Below are positions 1 to 8,324 of a stretch of DNA of 64,000 nucleotides, in pieces. Both the position numbers and the translations under genes were made by a program. Below the pieces are notes generated by a model. It did not search any database. It had not been told where the DNA came from and was given only the letters and a program-made list of their open reading frames with translations. The stretch comes from Corynebacterium terpenotabidum Y-11 (GTDB taxonomy: Bacteria > Actinomycetota > Actinomycetes > Mycobacteriales > Mycobacteriaceae): the NCBI RefSeq assembly GCF_000418365.1, contig NC_021663.1, positions 1,550,001 to 1,614,000 on the forward strand, given 5' to 3'. Position 1 is the stretch's first letter. Each line of letters starts with the position of its first letter.

Positions 1-2
1 GC

Positions 3-776
3 GCCGCTGACGTCGGGATCTCGGTGACCGGGGCGGCGGATGTCGCCGCACAGTCGGCGTCCATCGTCATGCTCGACAAGGATCTGCGGGCCCTCCTCGA
101 CGGGATGCGGGCGGGCCGGCGGACCTTCGCCAACACGATGAAGTACATCCAGATGACGACGAGCGCGAATGTCGGCAACATGATCTCCATGGCGGTGGCC
201 TCGGTCGTGCTGCCGTTCCTGCCGTTGCTGGCGTCCCAGATCCTCGTGATCAACCTCCTCACCGACCTGCCGGCCACGGCCATCGCCACCGACCGGGTGG
301 ACGACCGGCAGCTGCGGCATCCGCAGCGCTGGGACATGCGGTTGATCCGCAACTACATGCTCGTCTTCGGGGTGCTGTCCTCGGTGTTCGACCTGGTGAC
401 CTTCGGGGTGCTGCGGTGGGGCTACGGCGCCGGGGAGTCCGAGTTCCAGTCGGCGTGGTTCCTCGGGTCGGTCCTCACCGAGGTGCTCGTGCTGTTCAGT
501 CTGCGTACCCGCGGGCCTGCCTGGCGGTCGCGTCCGTCCCGGATCCTCGTACTGCTCTCGGTCCTCGTGGCGGTGCTGGCGTTCGGTGTGGTGCTCTCCC
601 CGGTCGGCGATCTGCTGCACCTGGAGGTGATCCCGTGGTCGCTGGTCGGTCTCATGGTCGCCATCGCACTGGGTTACGTGGTGGTCACGGAAGCTGTGAA
701 GCCGGTGTTCTGGCGGCGTCCGGCGCACCGGGTCGACCGGCTGCGGTGGCCGGTGTCCCGGCATCTCGTGCGGTAG
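3..776 (+). CDS. Magnesium-type P-type ATPase, C-terminal part (5' end outside window)
   Basis: The reading frame is open from the left edge, so the gene begins before the window. The first residues (AADVGISVTGAADVAAQSA) are the region just after the GDGVNDA hinge of a P-type ATPase, and the rest is the C-terminal membrane domain with about six hydrophobic segments. The phrases NLLTDLPATAIATDRVD and SSVFDLVTFGVL are typical of the MgtA/MgtB magnesium importer branch rather than of copper or calcium pumps. The catalytic aspartate and nucleotide-binding domain lie outside the window, so substrate is inferred from the membrane part only. It acts in the cytoplasmic membrane. No regulatory sequence is visible because the start is missing. 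Confidence 0.85.
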   Translation, partial: AADVGISVTGAADVAAQSASIVMLDKDLRALLDGMRAGRRTFANTMKYIQMTTSANVGNMISMAVASVVLPFLPLLASQILVINLLTDLPATAIATDRVDDRQLRHPQRWDMRLIRNYMLVFGVLSSVFDLVTFGVLRWGYGAGESEFQSAWFLGSVLTEVLVLFSLRTRGPAWRSRPSRILVLLSVLVAVLAFGVVLSPVGDLLHLEVIPWSLVGLMVAIALGYVVVTEAVKPVFWRRPAHRVDRLRWPVSRHLVR

Positions 777-903
777 GTCGTCCACTCTGCGGTGGATTCC
801 ACCGGGGTGCATCCCGGGACAGCATCCACAGCAGGTCGAAGCTGCGGACCGGAGTAGCCGACCGCTGAACCCGCGTCACCGGTACCGGAAAGGAGCCATG
901 GCT

Positions 904-1128
904 ATGTCCGCGCACCCAGAATCCACTGCTCGCGCCACCACCCCGGATCCTGCCCCGGATCCCGGCCCGGATCCCGCCCGGTTCCCGGCTGCTGTGCGAA
1001 GAGCGTCCGGTCGCTCACCCGCTCCGCCGACAGGGCGTGGACGACGATCGTCGGGGCGAGGTGACGGCCGGCGCTTCTGCCCCTCCTCTTCCACGGTCCG
1101 GACGGCCCCGCGGCGACTGACATGCTGA
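904..1128 (+). CDS. Possible small Pro/Arg-rich ORF, translationally coupled to the next gene
   Basis: This 74-residue frame is the only candidate in the 345-base stretch 777-1121. In its favour: AAGGAG at 890-895 sits 8 bases before the ATG at 904 (another ATG at 898 is too close), and its stop overlaps the next start in an ATGCTGA arrangement at 1122-1128, suggesting coupling. Against it: the product is low-complexity, with a run of three 8-10 base CCGGATCC-type repeats at about 943-978, the third-position GC is only about two thirds, lower than neighbouring genes, and no family is recognisable. It may be a leader peptide or a chance frame. Otherwise nothing is seen in 777-903. Confidence 0.25.
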   Translation: MSAHPESTARATTPDPAPDPGPDPARFPAAVRRASGRSPAPPTGRGRRSSGRGDGRRFCPSSSTVRTAPRRLTC

Positions 1129-1862
1129 ACAGGTGGACCCCGGCGTTCACCCGCAGCGTGCCGGCGGTCATTCACGAGACGGCTCAGGATCTCGCCGACG
1201 AGGTGGTCGATGTGGCGTTGCGTCGGGTCCCCGGCGCGACCCGCATCAGTGAACTCCACCTGCATGTCGGAGCGTCAGTCCACTACCGCACAGTTCCGCC
1301 GATCTACCGGTACCGGGACATCGACCCCGCCGTCGTCGACGGACTCATCCCCACCGGCCCGACGACTGCGGTCTCCTGGATCGGTGATGTGCGTGGATAC
1401 CGCACAGGTGCCCTGGAGCCGTGGTGGGACCGCGGCGACAGTCTCCTGCTGAATACGGCGGCGCGCGACGCGCTGATCGGGGCGGCGAAGGTCACCGTCA
1501 CGGCCCTGGCACAGTCGGCCACCCGGGACGACGCCGTCCTCCGCGTCGGGCTGCCGCAGATCACCCGTCCGGGTCCGACGAATGTCGTGCCGATCACCCG
1601 CGACTCCGCGTACCTGCAGTGCGCTCTCTCCGACCCCGGAGTGTCGACGCCGCGTGAGGTGGTCAGGTTCCATGTGCCGGTCCATCACTCGGCCCGGGAG
1701 CTGGAGTTCGTCCTCTCCGGCCCGGCGGACACGGTCCATGCGCTGTGGGCCCCGGCGCTGGCGGCGGTCGCCCAGGTCCACGATGCCGCGCGCGGTGGGC
1801 TGCCCCGAATGGAGACGGTGGTCAACACCTCGCTGCGGGATTACGCCGAGGCTGAGGGCTGA
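1122..1862 (+). CDS. Hypothetical protein, 246 aa
   Basis: I do not recognise this protein. It is a soluble, 246-residue product without signal peptide, membrane segment or cysteine cluster. The first 70 residues (VIHETAQDLADEVVDVAL, then a beta-rich stretch) and the remainder look like a globular alpha/beta protein with normal high-GC codon use, which supports it being real. ATG 1122 is the furthest upstream start; there is no convincing ribosome binding site, which fits translation coupled to the small frame that ends at 1128. The next gene in the same direction starts 120 bases later with its own ribosome binding site, so the two need not share an operon. Confidence 0.6.
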   Translation: MLNRWTPAFTRSVPAVIHETAQDLADEVVDVALRRVPGATRISELHLHVGASVHYRTVPPIYRYRDIDPAVVDGLIPTGPTTAVSWIGDVRGYRTGALEPWWDRGDSLLLNTAARDALIGAAKVTVTALAQSATRDDAVLRVGLPQITRPGPTNVVPITRDSAYLQCALSDPGVSTPREVVRFHVPVHHSARELEFVLSGPADTVHALWAPALAAVAQVHDAARGGLPRMETVVNTSLRDYAEAEG

Positions 1863-1982
1863 GTCCCCACGCTGCGCCGCAGCCGCTCAGCGCCACCCGA
1901 ACACCCCGTTCGACCACCACGGTTCCCCGTCCTGACCATCTCTAGTGTGCTCTCCTGACACCCACAGACCACAGGAGAAGCC

Positions 1983-3137
1983 GTGACCACCGCCCTCGCC
2001 CCGAGCACTGCCCCGATCCGACGTCCGTCGACGCCGAGTCCTGCCTGCATGCCCCGGCGCAGGGTGAGGACGCAGGCCTCCGGTCCCACCACGCAGGCCC
2101 ACCTCCCGGTCGACATCACGGTGCGCAAACTCACCGACTTCTTCCGCCCCGGCTCCTCGGCCTTCGCCGGGTGTGTGAGCATCCGCGGGACGTACTCTCC
2201 GGTGGTCGCCGGAAACCGGGCCCAGGTGGTGCAGAGCCTCGCGCAGTGGATCGCACGCCGCCCCGAGCTCGCCCAGTCTCCCCTGCCGCTACAGGTCCGC
2301 GTGCACCCGTCGGCGTCCCGGACCACGCGCTTCCCCGTCGACGCCGCCTACGTGGCCAGAGGACTTGAGTCAGCGGGACTCGGCATCGCCGGTACGGAGC
2401 GGTGCGACACCGCTGACCTGACGACGCTGACGGCCCTGTCCAGGGCTGTTCCGGACGTCATCACACTGGCGGGGCCGTCCGGGCGTGTCCCGAATCCGCC
2501 GACGAATCAGCAGGTACGTGCCAACCGGGTCACCCGCACGGTCCCGGAGCGGTTCCGCACCGGCTTCGAGATCCGCGCCCACTTCACCGACCGTTGGTGG
2601 GGTGCGACCGACCGTCCGCTGCTGGTCTCCGACTTCCCGGATCTGGAGGAGAAGCCGGAGCAGATCGACGTCTACACGGATGCCTCGTGCGTGCCGGGGT
2701 CGTCGTGGTCGGCGATCGGGATGGCCTGCCCGGAGTTGGGGGTTGTCGCCTCGGCGGTGCTGGACCGGGAGTTCATCAAGGACCATGCCCAGATCCGCGT
2801 CGCGGAGACCGCGGCGATCGCCGCCGGGGTGATGCTGTTCTGCAACTCGGCCCGCAGGATCATCGTCCATTCGGACTCCCGGCCGGCGTTGCAGTGGTGG
2901 GCGGATCTGGAGTCCATTCCGGGGCGTTGGTCGACGCTGCGCAGCTATGCGGTCCACGAGAAGAAGAGCCACCGGAACGCGGAGGTCCGGTGGGTGAAGG
3001 GCCATGCGGACTGCGAGGGAAACCTGTGGGCGGACCGGGCCGCCCGCCTGTCGTTGCATGCGGCGCGGTGGGACGAGGAGGACGCCGTGCGCCGTGAGAA
3101 GTTCGACAATCTCGCAGCGGAGTTCCGGTGGCGTTAG
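1983..3137 (+). CDS. RNase HI-domain protein with long N-terminal extension
   Basis: The C-terminal half (about residues 228-360 of 384) is a ribonuclease HI fold: YTDAS (Asp233), AETAAIAAG (Glu275), HSDS (Asp298) and GHADCEGNLWADRAA (His341, Asp351) supply all four acidic catalytic residues and the flexible-loop histidine, so it should cleave the RNA strand of RNA:DNA hybrids or structured RNA. The first 220 residues have no family I can name; residues 1-40 look disordered. GTG 1983 was chosen because AGGAGA lies 5-6 bases upstream. It is almost twice the length of plain RNase HI (about 150 residues), so the extension probably adds a partner or substrate-binding role. It borders the defence island, 2 bases from the end of the opposite-strand DUF6308-like gene. 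Confidence 0.75.
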   Translation: MTTALAPSTAPIRRPSTPSPACMPRRRVRTQASGPTTQAHLPVDITVRKLTDFFRPGSSAFAGCVSIRGTYSPVVAGNRAQVVQSLAQWIARRPELAQSPLPLQVRVHPSASRTTRFPVDAAYVARGLESAGLGIAGTERCDTADLTTLTALSRAVPDVITLAGPSGRVPNPPTNQQVRANRVTRTVPERFRTGFEIRAHFTDRWWGATDRPLLVSDFPDLEEKPEQIDVYTDASCVPGSSWSAIGMACPELGVVASAVLDREFIKDHAQIRVAETAAIAAGVMLFCNSARRIIVHSDSRPALQWWADLESIPGRWSTLRSYAVHEKKSHRNAEVRWVKGHADCEGNLWADRAARLSLHAARWDEEDAVRREKFDNLAAEFRWR

Positions 3138-3139
3138 GC

Positions 3140-3955
3140 CTACTTCTTCTGATCCTTCGCGTACATCCACACCACGATGTCGAAGACGCGGAGGTCGCTG
3201 AGCCGACGGATCCGTTCGTCTCCTGAGTCTTCGTACGCCGTGTTCCGGACGGCAGCAAGGTGGGCAGACAGTGCGAGTTCCTTATCCGACATCACCTTCC
3301 ACATGGACTCATAGAAGTTCACGTTCCCTCGCTTGTATCGGAGCTGATCCACGACCAGGTCATCGATGATCGGCAGGAGCCGTGGTCGCTTCCGTGCGAG
3401 AAGCTTGCTGACCATTGTCTGTCCGAGGTTCGCGCGCCGGACTTCCCGCCACAGCAGGTTCGCATTCCGGATAATCTCAGGAGCCTCATCTTCCGGGACA
3501 TCCGCCAGATCGACGTTGTTGGGGATCCGCGCCAGTGCTGCGGTCACGCGCTGTGCATCGATAGGAATGCGAACCGCAGATGGATAATCACTGACGTTCA
3601 ACTGCCGGTCTGGTTCCAGCGCCTCGATCCAGTCTCGAGTAGCTGCTCTCGCCTGCGACGTCACACCAGAACCCAGAAGCTGAAGCTGATGTATCCGCTG
3701 GATCGTCACAGACAGGCTCTCCACGGCCACGATGTCCTCAGCAGTGATCACGTTGGCGACCTCAGGCCGGTCGCCACCACCACCAAGATCACTGAAACTT
3801 GCGCCGGTCATCAGATCTCCCGTACCGCCGTCCGCAGGCGCGAAGTACCCGACCAGGTACGCCACCGCGTCGGAAGTCTGCGCTCTCGACAGAATCTCTG
3901 GCGCCGTCCAGCCGACCTCGCCCCAGGCCGTCGCCTTATCATTGCTGATACTCAT
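3140..3955 (-). CDS. DUF6308-like protein of unknown function
   Basis: A 271-residue soluble protein. The part from 'ITAEDIVAVESLSV' to 'SKLLARKRPRLLPIIDDLV' matches my memory of the actinobacterial DUF6308 family, whose hallmark is the (K/R)LLARKRPRL-P-D stretch; the arrangement (helical domain, then a conserved Lys/Arg patch before an Asp-rich turn) recalls helix-hairpin DNA-binding folds but this is not established. ATG 3955 was preferred over longer starts because AGAGAGGA precedes it by about 7 bases. It is divergent from the DUF262 gene across 100 bases, which suggests shared regulation and a role in the defence island. Its end is 2 bases from the end of the RNase H gene. GC content is visibly lower than that of the housekeeping block. 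Confidence 0.6.
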   Translation of the reverse strand: MSISNDKATAWGEVGWTAPEILSRAQTSDAVAYLVGYFAPADGGTGDLMTGASFSDLGGGGDRPEVANVITAEDIVAVESLSVTIQRIHQLQLLGSGVTSQARAATRDWIEALEPDRQLNVSDYPSAVRIPIDAQRVTAALARIPNNVDLADVPEDEAPEIIRNANLLWREVRRANLGQTMVSKLLARKRPRLLPIIDDLVVDQLRYKRGNVNFYESMWKVMSDKELALSAHLAAVRNTAYEDSGDERIRRLSDLRVFDIVVWMYAKDQKK

Positions 3956-4009
3956 CCTCGTCCTCTCTTGTGGTCTCGGTCCTCTCATCGTCTGCCGACA
4001 TCGTCCCGA

Positions 4010-4015
4010 TACACT
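4010..4015 (+). promoter_or_regulatory. Candidate -10 box for the DUF262 gene
   Basis: TACACT fits the corynebacterial TANNNT -10 pattern and would start transcription near 4022, giving a leader of about 34 bases that contains the GAGGGAG ribosome binding site before ATG 4056. No good -35 box is seen, and the 100-base divergent region may hold other starts. Confidence 0.25.
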
Positions 4016-4055
4016 TGTCAATGAACCTTTGCCGTCCACGACCTGAGGGAGCACG

Positions 4056-6500
4056 ATGAAGGGCCAGCCGACCGAGATCTGGCAGATCTACAACAAGGCG
4101 AACTCAACCCTGGAGATCCCCGTCTACCAGCGCAACTACGACTGGGGAACCCCGCAGTGCGCCCGCCTCTTCGATGACCTTGAGTCTCTGGCCCGTGCCG
4201 ACCGCGATAAGCAGCCGAAGCACTTCTTCGGTGCCGTGGTCGGCAAGTCCGAGGACTCGTGGACCTGGATCGTGATCGACGGCCAGCAGCGTCTCACCAC
4301 GATCAGTCTCCTCATCCTCGCCATCGCCCATTCGGTCGCCGCCGGCGACATCGAGGTCGGCAAGGACCCTGAGCTGGGACGCAAGCTCGTGGACGACTAC
4401 CTTCTGGTGGACGCCAACCCGAACAACCTCAAGTTCAAGCTCAAGCCGGTGAAGAACGACGCTGCCGCTTACCGGGCCCTTTTCGGTCCCGAAGACGACT
4501 TCGTCGACTCTTCCAATGTCACAGCCAACTACCGCTACTTCCGGGAGCGACTGCGCAAGACTGATCTCACTGCCTACCAGGTGTGGGACGCTGTCTCCCG
4601 TCTGGAGGTCATGCACCTGGACCTGGAAGCTCACGATGATCCACAGCGGATCTTCGAGTCACTGAACTCCACCGGCCTGAACCTCAGCGAGTCGGACAAG
4701 ATCCGCAACTTCGTACTGATGAACCAGCGCCTTGAGGAGCAGAACCGACTGTACGAACAACGGTGGAACCCGATCGAGGAGAACGTCGACTACCGCACGG
4801 ACTGGTTCATACGTTGGTATCTGACGGCGAAGACCAACCAGACCCCGAAGTCCGACGATGTCTTCGAGGCCTTCAAGCGATTTGTCCAGCGCAGCGAGGA
4901 TTCTGTCCCGCAGATCCTCGATGACATGTACGAGTACTCGAAGAACAGCCACGCGCTCACTCATACCGACACCGGCTTCCCAAGTGTCGACCGTCGACTC
5001 CGTCGCGCCAACCTCATCCTGATCGACGCAGTCCATCCTTTCCTCATGCCGGTGGTCGGAGACGCCAAGCGCAGCGTCATCAGCGCAGATGACTTCGATA
5101 ACGTCGTCCGCGTCATCGAGAACTACACGTTCCGTCGTCTGACCTGCCAGATCCCGGCAAACTCCATGGCCAAGATTTTCGCCACCGCCTACAGCGAGAT
5201 GCGGAAGCTCCGCACCGACAATCAGAGTTACGCGGATCTGCTGACCTGGTTCCTCCGTCGACGCGACGGTGGTTCCGCACGCTTCCCCACCGACGCCGAT
5301 TTCCGGGAGAGCTTCGAAGCCCGCGATTTCTACCACGTCCGCCCCAACCACCGACAGTACCTCTTCGACGTCCTCGAAAACGGGGACTCAAAGGACAACC
5401 GGGACATCGCCGAGAAGATCGCATCCGGCGACCTCACTGTGGAGCACATCATGCCGCAGACGATCAACCATGCCTGGGAGGAGCAACTCGGTCCGAACGC
5501 TGTCGACGTCCACGATGCCTGGGAGAACCGCATCGGTAACCTCACTGTCACCGGCTACAACTCGGCGTACTCGAACTCCTCGTTCCAGAAGAAGAAGGAG
5601 ATGCAGGAGGGCTTCAATTCGTCTCCTTACCGCCTCAACGAAGACGTGAAATCTGCAGAATGCTGGACCGAGGACGCCATGCGCGCTCGCTCGCAGCGCC
5701 TCGCCTCCCGCGCACTCGACTACTGGACATATGCAGAGACCGACTTCCGCCCTCCGGAGGTCGTCCGCCCGACTGAACCGATGGGTGAAGACACATCGTT
5801 CCGTAACCGTCCGGTCACCGGCTACGAGTACGGCGATGCCGCAGAGACGGTCACTGACTGGGCGAACCTGGTGCCGAAAGTTCTGGGTGTGTTGCTTCAG
5901 CAGAATCGGGCCGTGCTCCTGGAGTTCGCGGAAAACGAGACTCTCCTGACCACTGATCCCGCAGCGCATGAGACATCTCGCGGTCTTCGCATCGTTGATC
6001 CAGGCCTCGGTGTGTGGGTGAACACGGATACGAACACCAAAATCGCTCTACTTCGTCGCGTTTTCGCTGCCTTGGATCTGGATCCGGAGGATTTGATCTT
6101 CACGTTGCGGCCGACCGCTGAGGATGCAGCCGGCGAACCGGCGGACTCCAGTGACGCTGAAGTGACCGGAGCCTACGCGGCGTTGACGAAGTTCAGCGAC
6201 GGGGTGGCTGAGGCAGAAGCATTGAAGTCTTCCGCCGAGACCACCGCTGATCTACGCGCAGAGTTCGCCGGCGAATTCGAGGAGTTCAAGCGAGACAACT
6301 GGATGCAGGACCTCGGCGGTCAGCCACTGGCTGCTTTCACCACCGCTACACCAGTCGACCAGATGACCGCCGAACAGGTGCTCGCTGTAATCTCCGGGAT
6401 GTTCGCGATGGAGACGATGTTCGGCCCCGGTACTGTTCACCAGTCGATCATCGACGGGTCTATGTCTGGCTATCTGGCCCGACTGTCCGAGGTTGGTTGA
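4056..6500 (+). CDS. DUF262 and DUF1524 (HNH) protein, GmrSD/type IV restriction-like
   Basis: An 814-residue protein with the DUF262 ParB-like N-terminal domain: IPVYQRNYDW at 21-30 and IDGQQRLTT around 74-82, the DGQQR motif used for nucleotide binding or hydrolysis in GmrS-like proteins. A DUF1524 HNH nuclease follows: EHIMPQ near 463-468, then GNLTVTGYNS and SSFQKKK around 492-512. The last 250 residues form an extra region (about 590-690 resembles the C-terminal domain often found in DUF262 proteins) with an acidic tail. Known relatives restrict phage DNA with modified bases or act as effectors of phosphorothioate systems. Start ATG 4056 has GAGGGAG just upstream. It is divergent from the DUF6308-like gene and 4 bases ahead of a decayed small gene. 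Confidence 0.85.
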   Translation: MKGQPTEIWQIYNKANSTLEIPVYQRNYDWGTPQCARLFDDLESLARADRDKQPKHFFGAVVGKSEDSWTWIVIDGQQRLTTISLLILAIAHSVAAGDIEVGKDPELGRKLVDDYLLVDANPNNLKFKLKPVKNDAAAYRALFGPEDDFVDSSNVTANYRYFRERLRKTDLTAYQVWDAVSRLEVMHLDLEAHDDPQRIFESLNSTGLNLSESDKIRNFVLMNQRLEEQNRLYEQRWNPIEENVDYRTDWFIRWYLTAKTNQTPKSDDVFEAFKRFVQRSEDSVPQILDDMYEYSKNSHALTHTDTGFPSVDRRLRRANLILIDAVHPFLMPVVGDAKRSVISADDFDNVVRVIENYTFRRLTCQIPANSMAKIFATAYSEMRKLRTDNQSYADLLTWFLRRRDGGSARFPTDADFRESFEARDFYHVRPNHRQYLFDVLENGDSKDNRDIAEKIASGDLTVEHIMPQTINHAWEEQLGPNAVDVHDAWENRIGNLTVTGYNSAYSNSSFQKKKEMQEGFNSSPYRLNEDVKSAECWTEDAMRARSQRLASRALDYWTYAETDFRPPEVVRPTEPMGEDTSFRNRPVTGYEYGDAAETVTDWANLVPKVLGVLLQQNRAVLLEFAENETLLTTDPAAHETSRGLRIVDPGLGVWVNTDTNTKIALLRRVFAALDLDPEDLIFTLRPTAEDAAGEPADSSDAEVTGAYAALTKFSDGVAEAEALKSSAETTADLRAEFAGEFEEFKRDNWMQDLGGQPLAAFTTATPVDQMTAEQVLAVISGMFAMETMFGPGTVHQSIIDGSMSGYLARLSEVG

Positions 6501-6504
6501 GTCG

Positions 6505-7145
6505 ATGAGCTTTCGCGACGACCTGACCACAGGTATGCCCGACCATTTCACGATGACGGAGGAGTTCCTCAGTCTCGCTGACTGGTGCGAAGCCCAGGGC
6601 TACGTCCAAGGCCCTCCGGGCGGCAGCATTGCCGGTATCGCGGACCCTGATGTCCATGTCACCGGAGACGTCCAGCTCTTCGGTGGCCCGCGCACCTCGT
6701 ATCCCGAGGGGTACCTGCCGGATTCGGCGCGACTGTACGAGGTCGGTTACACCGGCGGTGACGGTTCGACGTTCTGTCTGTGGCTGGATGACGACGGGCA
6801 TCAGCATGTGGTCAACCACGGCTTCGGCACGGGCTCCTGCTTATGGGCGACCTTTCCATCTGCACTGTCAGTCCTGCGGCTCTTAGCCGTCGGATACTTC
6901 ACCCCCGCCTTCAACGACGAGTGGGGGCAGGCCCCTGTCCTCGAGGAGATACCGGACGCAGAACTCTCCGATTTCGCCCTTGCCCCATATCGTGCCTGGT
7001 TAAAGGATCGGTGGGTCCAGGAGACACCACAGACCGGAGAGGAAGGCTACAGCTCACCGAGGAGGAAGCGGCCGTCTGGACCAACTTCAACGGCCCCACC
7101 ACAGGCGATCCTTTCAACGAGTGGCTCACCGCGGGGCAGCGTTAG
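6505..7145 (+). pseudogene. Small acidic protein gene broken by a frameshift (SUKH-like?)
   Basis: From ATG 6505 the frame encodes about 180 residues of a convincing globular protein (EVGYTGGDGSTFCLWLDDDG; VNHGFGTGSC; GYFTPAFNDEWG). After 'TPQTGEE' at about 7044 this frame turns into Arg/Ser/Pro-rich nonsense that would run on to 7854, antisense to the lipoprotein gene. The frame one base back instead reads LQLTEEEAAVWTNFNGPTTG and ends at TAG 7143-7145, a natural-looking C-terminus. A single base deletion near 7044-7050, or a sequencing error there, explains this. The general look (acidic, Trp/Gly-rich, next to nucleases) recalls SMI1/KNR4 (SUKH) immunity-type proteins, but I cannot confirm the family. 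It starts 4 bases after the DUF262 gene, so the two were probably co-expressed. Confidence 0.55.
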
Positions 7146-7188
7146 CAGGGAGTCGTACCCGCCCGACGACTCCCGAGAGCGGCCAGAT

Positions 7189-8124
7189 CTACTGGCACGT
7201 CACGTCATCCGGGAACCGCGCACAGAACGGGGGCAGTTCCACTCCCGGTCCGTACCCGTCAGCAGTGCCCGGAATCATGGGATTAGGCGCCGGAACAGCG
7301 CCATTACCGAGTTCAGGGTGCTCAGCCCAGTACTGTGCCGTTTCCGGATCAGGAGCCGAACTCACTCCGCACTGCGAAGAATCATCCACGAAGGAGTCAG
7401 TCCCTGGGCACTGATAGTCTCCTCGGCCGGCAACCACTTCATCGGCGCACGCCTGCGAGTACGCAGTCGTCCCGTCCGACCACAGCGCAGGGCCGGCAAT
7501 ACCGGGCTCACAGGCAACGACCGTAGGTGCGGCACCCGCCGCTTCACTGTCAATGTTTGTTGCCGACTCCCCGTCATCGACAGAGTCTTCCGGAATCTCG
7601 AAGCGGTAGCCACTGACGTTGAGGAACCCGGCACCTTCCGGAACGGAGATGTTGCCGTAGACGTAGGCCGGTCCACCGACGGGAAGTTCCTCGCTCCAGT
7701 TGTAGTACTCATCGGAGTGGTCAGCCTGGATGCACCTGGTGCCACCGTCCTTCATCTCAGTCGGCCAGTCCACAGAACTCCCGTCCTCGTAGACCACTTT
7801 GACCGGGTCGAGGGTCAGGCCAGCGTCTCCACCGTTGTCCACCTCAGCCCGTAGCTGCACCAGCTCGGCACCGGCGGGAAGCTCCCCGTCGCTGCCGTAG
7901 TCACACTCGGAACCACGGGTCATCATGTGCACGGTCAGCGTCGCATCCCCGATCTTCAACGCATCACCGACAGCAGCTTCCGGCAGATCTGGAGCCTCTT
8001 CAGGCGCAGCAGAGGACGAGGAAGCTGCAGCCTCCCCGTCATCAGAGTCATCGGAGGTGCAGGCGACGAGCGTCACGGTCATCGTCACGGCTGCAGTTAC
8101 GGCAGCAAGTCGTCGCAGGTACAT
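7189..8124 (-). CDS. Secreted lipoprotein with DUF4352-like domain
   Basis: A 311-residue protein that begins with an Arg-containing N-region, a hydrophobic stretch and the lipobox LVAC followed by an Asp/Ser-rich linker, so it should be lipid-anchored outside the membrane. Residues about 50-180 (VGDALKIGDATLTVHM to FLNVSGYRF) have the beta-rich look of the DUF4352 immunoglobulin-like fold. The C-terminal 120 residues are Cys-containing (several Cys pairs) and look like an extracellular disulfide domain seen in some actinobacterial lipoproteins. ATG 8124 was chosen over an upstream start 147 bases earlier because GAGGAG precedes it and the signal peptide begins there. It runs opposite to its neighbours, lies between two defence modules and has no evident role in them. 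Confidence 0.7.
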   Translation of the reverse strand: MYLRRLAAVTAAVTMTVTLVACTSDDSDDGEAAASSSSAAPEEAPDLPEAAVGDALKIGDATLTVHMMTRGSECDYGSDGELPAGAELVQLRAEVDNGGDAGLTLDPVKVVYEDGSSVDWPTEMKDGGTRCIQADHSDEYYNWSEELPVGGPAYVYGNISVPEGAGFLNVSGYRFEIPEDSVDDGESATNIDSEAAGAAPTVVACEPGIAGPALWSDGTTAYSQACADEVVAGRGDYQCPGTDSFVDDSSQCGVSSAPDPETAQYWAEHPELGNGAVPAPNPMIPGTADGYGPGVELPPFCARFPDDVTCQ

Positions 8125-8311
8125 TCTGGTCTCCTCGGTGAGTTGTGGGGTCTCGTCCCGGAACACAGGTGATATTTCCGTATGAACATCACACCCCATC
8201 GAGGGTAACCCACCGGTGAGAATCCCCAGCTTCCCCTGACCTCGTCTAGCCCCACCGCACCACCCAAGCAATTTTGTCAGCCCCTCCTAAGATATTCCCC
8301 ACCTGAACCGG

Positions 8312-8317
8312 TATCCT
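8312..8317 (+). promoter_or_regulatory. -10 box giving a leaderless start for the SNF2 helicase gene
   Basis: TATCCT ends 7 bases before ATG 8325 and there is no ribosome binding site in front of that ATG. Transcription would then begin at or next to the start codon. This is the promoter proposed for the whole four-gene defence operon. The 200-base divergent region 8125-8324 must also hold the promoter of the lipoprotein gene. Confidence 0.45.
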
Positions 8318-8324
8318 GCACCTC

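Noticed and set aside
7146..7854. Continuation of the small gene after the DUF262 gene to 453 residues
   Set aside because: The sequence after about 7044 has no globular character and is antisense to the lipoprotein gene; a frameshift explains it.
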